A DNA stretch of 64,000 bases. It comes from Sulfurovum sp. (GTDB taxonomy: Bacteria; Campylobacterota; Campylobacteria; Campylobacterales; Sulfurovaceae). The stretch lies in assembly GCF_015493435.1 (NCBI RefSeq), contig NZ_WGDD01000002.1, forward strand, positions 28,577-92,576, in the 5' to 3' direction. Every line of letters starts with the position of its first letter. Position 1 is the first letter of the stretch. The notes beneath the pieces are model-generated. The model had not been told where the DNA came from. It saw nothing but the letters and a program-made list of their open reading frames with translations, and did no database searches. Below are positions 8,470 through 17,710 of the stretch, piece by piece. Both the position numbers and the translations under genes were made by a program.

Positions 8470-9000
8470 CTATTTCTTTGCCCGCTTTTTCACATAAGCA
8501 TCCAGACGCTTCATCGCCTCTTTCCGGTTCTTTTCAAAATCCTCATGTGCATTTTCATCACAGTAATTCGTAACCACAAAGATTCCTCCAGCACTGATGC
8601 CGTAAAACTGTGCCACTTTCATCACAGCAAAAAATTCCATATTCTCAAGCTGGACATTCTGTGCCGTATAATATTTTCCGATCTCCTTGTCCGTAGTAAT
8701 ATAGTTTGAAGAATTCACCAGTGTTTCACGTGAAACATCCTTAAGGCTCGTCACCACGTTATCGACAGGAGAATAGGAACCGCCTGTAAAAAAACTGTTT
8801 TCTATATTTGCAGCCGTTTTGGATTCGACAATATCAAAAATCTTTTTTTCTCCATAAGAGCCGGCGGTACCCACAAACAAAATATACTCCGGCTTCTTTG
8901 CTTCACACAAGCGCGTGAGGTTGATCGCAACCTCCATCATACCGACCCCGACGGGCATCGCAAAGTCAAACTGTTCGCTTCTTCCTGCACAAATGATCAT
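8470..9000 (-). CDS. Nucleoside phosphorylase-superfamily protein (probable purine-nucleoside phosphorylase)
   Basis: At 176 residues it is shorter than classical PNP/MTAN enzymes (about 230-240). Visible family features are the phosphate/ribose-contact stretch [11 protein letters not shown] near residue 40 and the base/ribose loop [18 protein letters not shown] near 117, where NMEF matches the (E)ME(A/F) ribose motif. The late Asp expected in the TN-x-D-E part is present ([11 protein letters not shown]). It would split purine nucleosides to base and ribose-1-phosphate; exact substrate is uncertain. A parS site lies inside the gene. It begins one base after the hisF stop, so the two are co-transcribed. 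Confidence 0.75.
   Translation of the reverse strand: MIICAGRSEQFDFAMPVGVGMMEVAINLTRLCEAKKPEYILFVGTAGSYGEKKIFDIVESKTAANIENSFFTGGSYSPVDNVVTSLKDVSRETLVNSSNYITTDKEIGKYYTAQNVQLENMEFFAVMKVAQFYGISAGGIFVVTNYCDENAHEDFEKNRKEAMKRLDAYVKKRAKK
8722..8737. other. parS site 3 (ParB-binding centromere)
   Basis: A third perfect TGTTTCACGTGAAACA, inside the nucleoside phosphorylase gene, where it encodes DVSRETL on the minus strand. All three sites fall within 1.93 kb. Confidence 0.88.
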
Positions 9001-9001
9001 G

Positions 9002-9766
9002 TTAGAGCCTTACCGGAATATGGTTTTTTTTCAAATAGTGTTTTAATTCCATAATGTCTATCTCTTTAAAATGAAAGATCGAAGCGGCGAGTGCAGCATC
9101 GGCATGCCCAAGCGTAAATGCCTCTTCAATATGTTTCATTGTCCCTGCACCGCCGCTCGCAATGACAGGAATATTGACCAGTGCGCCGATCTGTTTGTTG
9201 AGTTCATTGTCAAAGCCGGCTTTGGTTCCGTCTGCATCCATAGAGGTGACCAGCAGTTCGCCCGCACCCCGGTCATAAGCTTCTTTGGCCCATTCAAGGG
9301 CATCGATGCCGGTATCGTTCCTGCCGCCGTGGGTAAAGATATGCCACTTGTTTTCCGCCACTTGCTTTGCGTCAATCGCAACAACGATACACTGCGAACC
9401 AAAACGCTTGGCCCCCTCTTCTATGAATGCGGGACGGTTGATGGCAGCCGAATTAATACTGACTTTGTCACATCCGACATTGAGCAGATTGTAAATATCG
9501 GGAAGTTCGCGGATCCCTCCGCCGACAGTCAGGGGAATGAAGACTTCCTGTGCTACTTTCTTTACGACATCGACAATGGTGTCCCGTCCTTCATGGCTCG
9601 CACCTATGTCCAGAAAAGTGATCTCGTCAGCCCCCTCTTCATTGTAGCGTTTAGCCACCTCCACAGGATCTCCTGCATCACGCAGCCCTACAAAATTGAC
9701 CCCTTTTACCACCCTGCCTTCATTGACATCCAGACAAGGTATTATCCGTTTCGCAAAATAATCCAT
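9002..9766 (-). CDS. hisF: Imidazole glycerol phosphate synthase, cyclase subunit HisF
   Basis: Closes the imidazole ring in histidine synthesis using ammonia from HisH, giving IGP and AICAR. The 254-residue beta/alpha barrel shows [15 protein letters not shown] at the N-terminus (catalytic Asp), FLDIGAS near 47, and the second-half catalytic Asp in [16 protein letters not shown] near 176, followed by PVIASGGAG. HisH is not nearby. It is the first gene of a two-gene unit with the phosphorylase. Confidence 0.97.
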   Translation of the reverse strand: MDYFAKRIIPCLDVNEGRVVKGVNFVGLRDAGDPVEVAKRYNEEGADEITFLDIGASHEGRDTIVDVVKKVAQEVFIPLTVGGGIRELPDIYNLLNVGCDKVSINSAAINRPAFIEEGAKRFGSQCIVVAIDAKQVAENKWHIFTHGGRNDTGIDALEWAKEAYDRGAGELLVTSMDADGTKAGFDNELNKQIGALVNIPVIASGGAGTMKHIEEAFTLGHADAALAASIFHFKEIDIMELKHYLKKNHIPVRL

Positions 9767-9858
9767 TTATTACCCATATTCGTGTATTTTTATGGTAAGA
9801 TTATACAAAAATTATCCCAAATAGGGGATTAGCATCAGGTATAAAGGTAGATTATAGT

Positions 9859-10716
9859 ATGATTATTGAGAATTTAGCCGAATTTGCAAGTAAGAAATTT
9901 GGCCAGAATTTTCTGAAATCAGATTATTATCTTCAGAAAATCATCCAAGCGATGCCCAACGACGGCCTCAGGGTCGCGGAGATTGGGCCTGGCTTAGGTG
10001 ATTTAACCAAAGAACTTGTAAAAGTTCGAAATGTCACAGCATTTGAGGTTGATAAAAGATTATGCGAGCATCTGAACAGTGAATTTGAAACGCCCATCCG
10101 TCAAGGGCGCCTTGAACTGAACTGCGGAGATGTGCTTGAGCGTTGGGAGTCGGGAAGCCTGCTGGATGAGCCTTATCATCTCGTAGCCAACCTGCCCTAT
10201 TATATCGCGACCAATATCATCTTAAAAGCATTTAAAGATGAACACTGCCGGTCTGTACTGGTCATGGTTCAAAAAGAGGTTGCCGTGAAATTTGCGGCGG
10301 CTGCAGGACAGAAGGCGTTTTCCGCCCTCTCCGTTCTTGCAGCGACATCAGGGAGAGCGACACTCTGCTTCGAAGTTGAGCGCGAAGCATTCGTTCCTCC
10401 TCCCAATGTCACGTCTGCCGTGCTTTTAATAGAGAAAGATATATCCTTCGATGACGAGAAGTTCGAAGCGTTCCTGAAGATCGCTTTTGCGCAGCCGCGT
10501 AAAAAACTTTCCAAAAATCTTTTGAGTGTCTTTCCCTCCGAATTGGTAGAAGCAACTTTCGCAAAACTGGAACTTCCTTCCAATATGCGGCCTCATGAAG
10601 CTGAGACATCTATTTATCATCACTTATACAATGAACTAAAGGATAATTTAGATGGAAAACAACAAACCAAACAGCGGAAACGCTCAAAATCAAGAATCAA
10701 AAACGCAGGAAAATAA
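9859..10716 (+). CDS. rsmA: 16S rRNA (adenine1518/1519-N6)-dimethyltransferase
   Basis: Dimethylates two adjacent adenines in helix 45 of 16S rRNA, a late 30S assembly step. The 285-residue protein has KKFGQNFL at the N-terminus, the SAM motif VAEIGPGLGDLTKEL near residue 39 and the NLPYYIATNI target-binding motif near 114. The last 22 codons overlap the start of rnj by 65 bases; this tail is Lys/Arg-rich and beyond the conserved domain. Confidence 0.95.
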   Translation: MIIENLAEFASKKFGQNFLKSDYYLQKIIQAMPNDGLRVAEIGPGLGDLTKELVKVRNVTAFEVDKRLCEHLNSEFETPIRQGRLELNCGDVLERWESGSLLDEPYHLVANLPYYIATNIILKAFKDEHCRSVLVMVQKEVAVKFAAAAGQKAFSALSVLAATSGRATLCFEVEREAFVPPPNVTSAVLLIEKDISFDDEKFEAFLKIAFAQPRKKLSKNLLSVFPSELVEATFAKLELPSNMRPHEAETSIYHHLYNELKDNLDGKQQTKQRKRSKSRIKNAGK

Positions 10717-12754
10717 ACCACAGCGCAACAGAAGACCGAACCCCCACAGACAGAACAAGCCAAACAATGCCACTGCCCAGGGGGAGCATAAAGCAAGCGG
10801 CACTACTCCAGGCAAAAAACCCAACCGGAAACCGAATCCTAACAGACAGGAAGGTCAGGGAAACAGCCAAAATCAGGGCCGAAAACCGAACCCGAACCAG
10901 AAAAATGCACAAAACAGCAGAAACAGAAAGCCGAACAACAACCAAAACAGAAATAATAACAATAATCAGAACAAGAACAGGAACAAACGCAAGAATGTCA
11001 CTACAGTCAATGACACCATGCGGGCTTCCATAGAAGAGAACAGACGTGTACAGGAAGCCAGAATGGCCCCATGGAAGCAACTGGACCTCAACTCCAAGGG
11101 CAAAATACGTTTTACCCCGCTTGGCGGCCTTGGCGAGATCGGCGGCAACATGGCTGTGCTTGAAACAGAAAGTACCGCTATCGTCATCGATGTGGGCATG
11201 AGTTTCCCTGATGAAACCATGCACGGAGTAGACATACTTGTCCCCGATTTTTCCTACCTGCATACGATCAAAGACAAGATCAAAGCCATTGTGATCACAC
11301 ACGGACACGAAGACCACATCGGGGCGATGCCTTACCTCTTTAAAGAGTTGAAATTCCCTGTGTACGGTACACCGCTGGCACTGGCAATGATCGAGAACAA
11401 ATTCAACGAACACGGGCTTAAAGCCGATGCCAAGTATTTTAACTTCATTACGAAGAGAAAACAGTATCAGATCGGCGACATGAAAATAGAGTGGATGCAC
11501 AATACCCACTCCATCATCGATGCCTGTTCCCTCGCGGTTGAAACACCTGCGGGGACCATTGTCCATACGGCTGACTTCAAAGTCGACCATACCCCCGTTG
11601 ACGGATATACCATGGACCTGCAGCGCTATGCCTATTATGGTGCCAAGGGTGTACTCTGCCTCTTCTCCGACTCTACCAATTCGCATAACCCCGGTTTCAC
11701 CAAGAGTGAAATGGTTGTCGGGAAAACATTTGATACGCTTTTTGAACTTGCAAAAGGACGCGTCATCATGTCTACCTTCTCCTCCAACGTGCACCGTATC
11801 TACCAGGCGATGGAACGCGGTGTCAAACATGGCAGAAAGGTTTGTGTCATAGGACGTTCCATGGAACGGAATGTCGAAACGAACAGAGCACTGGGCTATG
11901 TCGATATTGATGACAGCGATTTTATCGAAGTACATGAAGTACCCAAATATGCCGACAATGAAATACTCATCGTCACTACCGGTTCACAGGGTGAGACCAT
12001 GGCAGCACTGAACCGTATGGCAACCGATGAACACAGACATATCAAACTCAAGCCGTCTGATACGGTCATCATTTCCGCTTCTGCGATCCCGGGGAATGAA
12101 GCGTCTGTATCGAAGCTGATGAACCTGCTCATTAAAGCCGGTGTCACAGTCCGCTACAAAGAATTCACTGACATTCACGTTTCGGGCCACGCGGCACAGG
12201 AGGAACAGAAACTCATTCTCCGACTGGTACAGCCGAAGTTCTTCCTGCCGGTACACGGCGAATACAACCACATCGCAAAACATGCACAAACCGCAGTGAG
12301 CTGCGGTGTAGACGAAAGAAATATTCTTCTCATGAGCGATGGGGATCAGGTTGAGATCACACCAAAATATCTCAAAAAGGTCAAAACAGTCAAAACAGGC
12401 AAAACATACATCGACAACCAGAACAATATGACCATTGAGAATGATGTAGTGCTTGACAGACAGAAACTTGCCGAAGACGGTATCATCAATATCGTGGCAC
12501 AGATCTCCCAAGCAAACCAGAAAGTCGTTGGGAAACCTGTGGTCACTACCCATGGCCTTGTTCCGGACAAAGAGGACAAAAAATTTGCCAAAGAGATCGA
12601 AGGACTGCTTGAAACGATGCTGCTCCATATGAAACCTGAAGCACTTGGAGAACACCAGAATGTGGAAAACGAAATACGAAACACAGTCAGGAAGCATGTC
12701 ATCCGTACCAAAAAGAGATATCCACTTATTATTCCTACGATCTTCATCGTATAA
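10652..12754 (+). CDS. rnj: Ribonuclease J with long disordered N-terminus
   Basis: Endo- and 5'-to-3' exoribonuclease that drives mRNA decay and rRNA maturation. Start ATG with AAAGGAT upstream. Residues 1 to about 130 are low-complexity (Asn, Gln, Lys, Arg, Pro), as known for Helicobacter RNase J. The metallo-beta-lactamase core then shows GGLGEIGGNM and the metal motif HGHEDHIGAMP near residue 215; the beta-CASP part follows, with VHVSGHAAQEEQ and PVHGEYNH near 515-540. The gene begins inside rsmA, implying translational coupling. Confidence 0.96.
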   Translation: MENNKPNSGNAQNQESKTQENKPQRNRRPNPHRQNKPNNATAQGEHKASGTTPGKKPNRKPNPNRQEGQGNSQNQGRKPNPNQKNAQNSRNRKPNNNQNRNNNNNQNKNRNKRKNVTTVNDTMRASIEENRRVQEARMAPWKQLDLNSKGKIRFTPLGGLGEIGGNMAVLETESTAIVIDVGMSFPDETMHGVDILVPDFSYLHTIKDKIKAIVITHGHEDHIGAMPYLFKELKFPVYGTPLALAMIENKFNEHGLKADAKYFNFITKRKQYQIGDMKIEWMHNTHSIIDACSLAVETPAGTIVHTADFKVDHTPVDGYTMDLQRYAYYGAKGVLCLFSDSTNSHNPGFTKSEMVVGKTFDTLFELAKGRVIMSTFSSNVHRIYQAMERGVKHGRKVCVIGRSMERNVETNRALGYVDIDDSDFIEVHEVPKYADNEILIVTTGSQGETMAALNRMATDEHRHIKLKPSDTVIISASAIPGNEASVSKLMNLLIKAGVTVRYKEFTDIHVSGHAAQEEQKLILRLVQPKFFLPVHGEYNHIAKHAQTAVSCGVDERNILLMSDGDQVEITPKYLKKVKTVKTGKTYIDNQNNMTIENDVVLDRQKLAEDGIINIVAQISQANQKVVGKPVVTTHGLVPDKEDKKFAKEIEGLLETMLLHMKPEALGEHQNVENEIRNTVRKHVIRTKKRYPLIIPTIFIV

Positions 12755-12764
12755 TTCTTATTGT

Positions 12765-12786
12765 GTCGGGGTAAGCCTGCCCCGAC
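12765..12786. terminator. Probable terminator hairpin after rnj
   Basis: GTCGGGG and CCCCGAC form a 7-bp GC-rich stem around an 8-base loop, 10 bases after the rnj stop. It shares TGTCGGGGTAA with the hairpin at 27585-27606, so both may belong to one repeat family. Confidence 0.55.
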
Positions 12787-12832
12787 CTGCATCTATGCTA
12801 TAATTCTCTCAAATACCAATAAAGTGAAACCA

Positions 12833-13801
12833 ATGGATCTCATTCAAATCGCACAGGAAACCTTCCGGACAGAAGCAGAAGCACTGCTGGCTATGGCACA
12901 GCGTCTTGACCACCATTTTTTGGATGCGATAGCACTGATCCATGCGACCAAAGGCAAACTCATCATTACCGGTGTAGGGAAATCCGGGCTTGTCGGTGCA
13001 AAGATGGCAGCCACTTTTGCCTCTACCGGGACATCCAGTTTTTTTCTGCACCCTACGGAAGCCCTGCATGGCGACCTGGGCATGATAGGGAAAGAAGATA
13101 CTGTGTTGGCCATCAGCAGCAGCGGAGAAAGTGAAGAACTCACCAAAATACTGCCGCACATCAAACGCTTCAACATACCGCTGATCGGACTGACCGGCCA
13201 TGGGGATTCATCTCTGGCACACTATGCAGATGTATGGCTCGATATTTCGGTAGAAAAAGAAGCCTGTCCCCTCAATGTGGCACCCACAACCTCTACCACC
13301 CTGACGATGGCCCTGGGAGATGCACTTGCGGTAGCCTTGATGAAACAGCGGGGCTTCAAAAAAGAAGATTTCGCCTCTTTTCATCCCGGAGGCAGTTTAG
13401 GCAAAAAACTTTTCGTAAAGGTCAAAGACCTGATGCGCACAGAGTCCCTGCCTGTCATCAAGCATGACACACCGCTCAAAGAAGCCGTGGTAGCGATGAG
13501 CGAAGGAAAACTTGGCACCGTACTTATCGTAGATGAGAATGAGCGGTTTACAGCATTGCTCAGTGACGGCGACCTGAGACGGGCATTGATGCAGAAAGAC
13601 TTCAGTATGGACCGGCCGGCCCTGGTATATGCCACACAGCATCCCAAAAGCTACAGCAACACCGAACTCCTTGCAAGCGAAGCACTGGAGATCATAGAAA
13701 ATGAACGCATACAGCTTCTTCCCATTACCGATAAAGAGGGGAAGATCATAGGTACCCTGCACATACATGACCTTGTCAATGCAGGCATCAAAAGCAGATA
13801 A
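12833..13801 (+). CDS. kdsD: Arabinose-5-phosphate isomerase (KpsF/GutQ/KdsD family)
   Basis: Interconverts ribulose-5-phosphate and arabinose-5-phosphate for Kdo and lipid A-core synthesis. The 322-residue form starts MDLIQIAQETF; upstream in-frame codons run through the rnj terminator and are unlikely to be translated. An SIS domain (about 30-170) contains GVGKSGLVGAKMAATFASTG and HPTEALHGDLG. Two CBS domains fill about 205-320. Length and domain order fit the family; distinction from GutQ/KpsF paralogues is not possible here. The next gene follows after 18 bases. Confidence 0.9.
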   Translation: MDLIQIAQETFRTEAEALLAMAQRLDHHFLDAIALIHATKGKLIITGVGKSGLVGAKMAATFASTGTSSFFLHPTEALHGDLGMIGKEDTVLAISSSGESEELTKILPHIKRFNIPLIGLTGHGDSSLAHYADVWLDISVEKEACPLNVAPTTSTTLTMALGDALAVALMKQRGFKKEDFASFHPGGSLGKKLFVKVKDLMRTESLPVIKHDTPLKEAVVAMSEGKLGTVLIVDENERFTALLSDGDLRRALMQKDFSMDRPALVYATQHPKSYSNTELLASEALEIIENERIQLLPITDKEGKIIGTLHIHDLVNAGIKSR

Positions 13802-13819
13802 AAAACAGGATCAAACACC

Positions 13820-14665
13820 ATGAGATTGAACAAATATATATCACATCATACCAAATACTCCAGACGGGATGCCGACAGGCTCATCGAAGAGGGAGAAGTG
13901 ACACTGAACAGGAAAGTCTTTAAAGACTTCGCCTATGACGTACAGGAAGGAGACCATATCGCCGTCAAGGGCAGACCGGTCAAACCAAGTACAGAACTGA
14001 CGGTGATCGTTTACAACAAACCCAAGGGAGTACTTGTTACCAAAAAAGACGACCGGGGGCGTGCTACCATTTACCATAAGCTGCCGGGCAAATTCAGGCA
14101 TTTTGTTCCTGTAGGCAGGCTCGACTATGCTTCAGAGGGACTTTTGATCCTTACGGACTCCGTAGAAGTCGCTACCGCGCTTATGGAAAGCGATCTCGAA
14201 CGTACCTACAACATCAAGATCGACAAACCCCTTACACAGGAAATGGCCACCGCTATGAAAGAGGGCCTGGTACTCGACGATGCGAGAGCAGGCGGTCATG
14301 AGAAAAGCAAAATATACAGTATGTCGTTTGCACCGTTTTCCCATTTCGAGATCAGAGCCGAAGGGAAAAGCTTTACCAAACTGCGTGTTACCATTACGGA
14401 GGGGAAAAACAGAGAACTGCGGCGTTTTTTCGGATATTTTGATGCCAAAGTGCTTGACCTCAAACGCGTGGCTTACGGAGGGATAGAACTCAACAACCTA
14501 CCCACGAACAAAACACGCTTTTTTACCCGCAGAGAATATGATGACCTGCACAAGTTCATCAAACAGCTCAAAGCGGAAAAAAAGGCGGAAGCGAAGAACC
14601 GGGCCAATGCTTTGAAGCAGGAAGAGGCGGCCCACAAAGAAAAAAAGTACAAGAAAAAAGATTAG
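13820..14665 (+). CDS. rluB: RsuA/RluB-family pseudouridine synthase
   Basis: Pseudouridylates rRNA. The 281-residue protein has an N-terminal S4 domain (about 1-60: MRLNKYISHHTKYSRRDAD), KPKGVLVTKKD near 75 and the catalytic block GRLDYASEGLLILT near 100. The C-terminal tail (from about 250) is a Lys/Ala/Glu-rich helix of unknown role. The position behind rnj matches the Campylobacter order, which favours RluB over RsuA; the symbol is tentative. Confidence 0.86.
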   Translation: MRLNKYISHHTKYSRRDADRLIEEGEVTLNRKVFKDFAYDVQEGDHIAVKGRPVKPSTELTVIVYNKPKGVLVTKKDDRGRATIYHKLPGKFRHFVPVGRLDYASEGLLILTDSVEVATALMESDLERTYNIKIDKPLTQEMATAMKEGLVLDDARAGGHEKSKIYSMSFAPFSHFEIRAEGKSFTKLRVTITEGKNRELRRFFGYFDAKVLDLKRVAYGGIELNNLPTNKTRFFTRREYDDLHKFIKQLKAEKKAEAKNRANALKQEEAAHKEKKYKKKD

Positions 14666-14668
14666 ACA

Positions 14669-15853
14669 GTGGTCAGCCTTGCGTTAAAATATCGTCCCAA
14701 AACACTTGATGCAATTGTCGGGCAGAAACACCTTCTCGGTGCCAAAGCACCGCTTAGACGGCTGATAGAGTCCAATGCCCTACCCCACAGCTTCTTTTAC
14801 GGACCTCCGGGATGCGGCAAAACCACCCTCGCCCGTATCATTGCCGCACAGCTTGACAAACCCTTCTACGAGATGAATGCCACTACCCTCAAGATCGATG
14901 ATCTGCGCAAAATCTTCAAAGAGTATGCCAATGCCCTTCAGAAACCGCTGATCTTCATCGATGAAGTACACAGGCTGAGCAAGAACCAGCAGGAGGTTCT
15001 GCTTCCCTACATGGAGAACAATGCAGCCTTGGTCATAGGAGCATCAACGGAGAATCCCTACTATGCTCTGACGGCTGCGATGCGTTCACGTTCACACCTC
15101 TTTGAACTCGAAGCCATTTTGCCCGAAGAAATGTCCGCTTATCTGCAGCAGATCGTTTCCCTTGAGTCAATTTCCGTACAGGAAGATGCCATGGAGTACC
15201 TTGTCTTTTCAAGCGGAGGAGATGTACGGGCCATGCTGAATCTCCTGGAGAGCGCCCATGCAGTGGCAACACCCGTGACCCGGGAACTGCTCAAACAGAT
15301 ACGTCCCCATACTATGCAGGCCGGTTCCGCAGAGAATGAAAGCCACTATGAACTCGCTTCTGCCATGATCAAAAGTATCAGAGGTTCCGATATTGATGCT
15401 GCGCTCTACTACCTTGCAAGGCTCATAGAGGGAGGAGAACCTGCCGAATTCATTGCAAGACGACTGGCTATCCTTGCCAGTGAAGATATCGGAAATGCCA
15501 ATCCCCCTGCTCTCAATCTCGCTGCATCAACCCTGACGATCGTAAAGCATATCGGTTATCCTGAAGCACGTATTTCTTTGTCTCAGCTGGTCATCTACCT
15601 GGCCTCTTCACCCAAATCAAACAGTGCCTACAAAGCCATCAATGCTGCCCAGAAAGCCATTCAAAGCGGGGAAATTTATCCTGTCCCGGATCACATCAAG
15701 ACCCATGCAAAAGCGTACATCTATCCGCATAATTTCGGCGGCTGGGTAGCGCAAAAATATCTTTCGGCCCCTCTGCGATTTTATGAAACACAACAGATCG
15801 GCTTTGAAAAAACACTTTATGCGTGGCACGAAAAGATTGTTTCGGGAACATAA
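14669..15853 (+). CDS. rarA: Replication-associated recombination protein A (RarA/MgsA) AAA ATPase
   Basis: Clamp-loader-related ATPase acting at stalled forks. The start is GTG at 14669, three bases after the previous stop. AAA+ core: LKYRPKTLDAIVGQKHLLG, Walker A GPPGCGKTTLAR near residue 45, Walker B LIFIDEVHR near 93, and sensor I region GASTENPYYAL. The C-terminal MgsA domain shows EDIGNANPPALNLA near 270. The length of 394 residues is near normal. Confidence 0.93.
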   Translation: MVSLALKYRPKTLDAIVGQKHLLGAKAPLRRLIESNALPHSFFYGPPGCGKTTLARIIAAQLDKPFYEMNATTLKIDDLRKIFKEYANALQKPLIFIDEVHRLSKNQQEVLLPYMENNAALVIGASTENPYYALTAAMRSRSHLFELEAILPEEMSAYLQQIVSLESISVQEDAMEYLVFSSGGDVRAMLNLLESAHAVATPVTRELLKQIRPHTMQAGSAENESHYELASAMIKSIRGSDIDAALYYLARLIEGGEPAEFIARRLAILASEDIGNANPPALNLAASTLTIVKHIGYPEARISLSQLVIYLASSPKSNSAYKAINAAQKAIQSGEIYPVPDHIKTHAKAYIYPHNFGGWVAQKYLSAPLRFYETQQIGFEKTLYAWHEKIVSGT

Positions 15854-15857
15854 ACCG

Positions 15858-16271
15858 CTATTTGAGCGATTTTAAGGCGGATTTGGCTTCTTCAGGAGTC
15901 ATGGCACCGGAAAAGAATTTGTTTTCCACATCATCGACCTGCTTTAAAAGTTTTGTCTTGAGCGGTTCACCGTTGACTCTGTTCCTGATAAAGTCTTTCA
16001 GCAGTGAAAAGTCAGGATAAAGTTCCAAAAACTCCCCTTTCAGTGTCCCATCATTCCATGCAGCGATCTGGGTTTTGGCATCAACCCCATCAACATTCAG
16101 TACTTCCCTGCCGACACTGTCCACACCTTTATAGGCATCATATTTATGTTTCTGCTCATACGCATTGTTTCTGTAGGGTTCATCTTCTTCCTGAATCCCC
16201 GATATAAATGTGGTAACAAAGTAGAGAAAGGCCAGTCCTACCGCAAGAAATATCAAAAAGCTTTTATCCAT
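15858..16271 (-). CDS. Hypothetical membrane-anchored protein
   Basis: 137 residues; no family recognised. One N-terminal transmembrane helix (about 4-22: FLIFLAVGLAFLYFVTTF) is followed by a hydrophilic domain with Asp, Lys and Glu. A helical tail resembles short C-terminal domains (GAMTPEEAKSALKSLK). It is convergent with rarA with only 4 bases between stops and has its own promoter region upstream. Confidence 0.7.
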   Translation of the reverse strand: MDKSFLIFLAVGLAFLYFVTTFISGIQEEDEPYRNNAYEQKHKYDAYKGVDSVGREVLNVDGVDAKTQIAAWNDGTLKGEFLELYPDFSLLKDFIRNRVNGEPLKTKLLKQVDDVENKFFSGAMTPEEAKSALKSLK

Positions 16272-16444
16272 AATATTGTCCTATAAAAAATTATTTTGAC
16301 TATTATACAATGATTTTTGGAAAATAAGACGATATGTTTGTGTGGTATAACTGAAGTTAAAGCGAAAAAACGAGCTGCTATTTTCTTCTGTTTTCAAGAA
16401 AACAAGTGATCAGTTTTCTCTTCATTTCAATCAATATAGCCTTT

Positions 16445-16912
16445 TTATCTTTTATCTTTTTTTAGTGCTTCAAGCTTTTTAAGTTCCAATACATCATATT
16501 TATCTTTAAGTCTATCTGTAGCTGCTTTATTCTTAATGAGATCATGGAGACTTATAAAGTTAATCTCTTCACCAAATAGGCTGTTGTTTGTTTTATTGTT
16601 CCATGCTTCAGAAAATGCAACACCATCGATATCGGTCAATATATCAATTCTCATAGGCTCTATACCTATTTGCAATACAAAGTTTTCTGTATTCAATTCA
16701 TCTATTGTAATCTCATGAGGTACAGGAAAATCATCAAAAGCTTTTTGTATTTTCTGTGCATTCTCTATAGATTTTTCAACCCACAGATCTATATCCAATG
16801 TATGCCTGCTGTAGCCATAATTTCCCATTGCATAGGCACCAATAACAAGGTATTTCACATCATATTTGTTAAAGAGCAGCAGCATGTCTTTATAGTCTTC
16901 AAAGTACTCCAC
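16445..16912 (-). CDS. Nucleotidyltransferase-fold protein (DUF6036/AbiEii-like)
   Basis: 155 residues with the polymerase-beta-type nucleotidyltransferase core: IGAYAMGNYGYSRHTLDID near residue 22, giving the G-x-R-x-T-x-D-I-D active site with both metal-binding Asp residues, and a later acidic strand MRIDILTD near 88. Such proteins occur in toxin-antitoxin and defence settings but also alone. Codons are more AT-rich than the neighbours, suggesting acquisition. The small gene upstream ends two bases before this start, so they form one unit. Confidence 0.75.
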   Translation of the reverse strand: MEYFEDYKDMLLLFNKYDVKYLVIGAYAMGNYGYSRHTLDIDLWVEKSIENAQKIQKAFDDFPVPHEITIDELNTENFVLQIGIEPMRIDILTDIDGVAFSEAWNNKTNNSLFGEEINFISLHDLIKNKAATDRLKDKYDVLELKKLEALKKDKR

Positions 16913-16914
16913 TG

Positions 16915-17112
16915 CTAAGCCTTTACGTTTCTAATTGTAATCTTTGTTTTATCCAATCGTGGCGGATACCTGCCGTGTATTTCAAAGTAACGCTGTGCCG
17001 CCATCGATGTCATCATCTTGAATAGTTCATCGCCGGTTAATCCAAATACAAAACTGTGATGGGATTCATCATGAAGTGACATTTTATTGATTGTGACTAC
17101 TCTTTTTTTCAT
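16915..17112 (-). CDS. Small protein partner of the nucleotidyltransferase
   Basis: 65 residues, no recognised family. The ATG follows AAAGG at a 7-base gap. The sequence is basic at both ends with a central helical part (GDELFKMMTSMAAQRYF). Its position immediately before the nucleotidyltransferase suggests a functional pair, for example antitoxin or adaptor; this is inference. Confidence 0.6.
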   Translation of the reverse strand: MKKRVVTINKMSLHDESHHSFVFGLTGDELFKMMTSMAAQRYFEIHGRYPPRLDKTKITIRNVKA

Positions 17113-17349
17113 ACATTTACCTTTGGATTATTATAGCATATTTGCTCATCTAACCTATCTGATAAACGGTACTGACTCTAATAAAGGTTAGAAAGTGATA
17201 CATTTTCAAGTTGAAATTCATAATCGAAGAATCCCAAGGAAGTCTGCTTTGTGAAGGTTTTTAGAATTGGCGGGAATAAAATATATATTCTGATTGTTTT
17301 TCAAAAAGATTTAAAAGTTTGATTTTTTTAGAAAGCCCTGTTTTAGGGA

Positions 17350-17434
17350 TGGTACGGATGAGAAGACTCGAACTTCCACGCCGTGAGGCACCAGATCCTA
17401 AGTCTGGCGTGTATACCAATTTCACCACATCCGC
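17350..17434 (-). tRNA. tRNA-Leu (anticodon UAG)
   Basis: An 85-nt cloverleaf with encoded CCA. The anticodon stem CCAGA/TCTGG encloses CTTAGGA, giving UAG. A long variable arm fits leucine. The acceptor stem pairs fully except that position 1 G faces U at 72. It is the last gene of the five-tRNA run. Confidence 0.95.
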
Positions 17435-17460
17435 ATCAATTAAATTAACAATAGTTAAAG

Positions 17461-17537
17461 TGGTACACCCGTCAGGATTCGAACCTGAGACCGCCCGCTT
17501 AGAAGGCGGGTGCTCTATCCAGCTGAGCTACGAGTGC
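17461..17537 (-). tRNA. tRNA-Arg (anticodon UCU)
   Basis: A 77-nt cloverleaf with encoded CCA; CCCGC/GCGGG stem encloses CTTCTAA, giving UCU for AGA/AGG codons. Confidence 0.95.
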
Positions 17538-17599
17538 ATTTATAAATCCATAGTAAATAAAATCAATTATATGAGCCAACTGCTGAAGTCGTCAATAGA

Positions 17600-17676
17600 T
17601 GGTACGCCAGAGAGGACTCGAACCCCTAACCCTCAGATCCGAAGTCTGATGCTCTATCCAATTGAGCCACTAGCGC
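17600..17676 (-). tRNA. tRNA-Arg (anticodon UCG)
   Basis: A 77-nt cloverleaf with encoded CCA; TCAGA/TCTGA stem encloses CTTCGGA, giving UCG for CGA/CGG codons. Confidence 0.94.
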
Positions 17677-17710
17677 TTCTTCTGTAGTAAGGTTCAATCA
17701 TGTGATTAAA

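Noticed and set aside
10697..11935. Long minus-strand reading frame of 412 codons opposite rnj
   Set aside because: Antisense to a certain gene; hydrophobic, Cys/Phe/Val-rich text typical of a shadow frame, no ribosome site.
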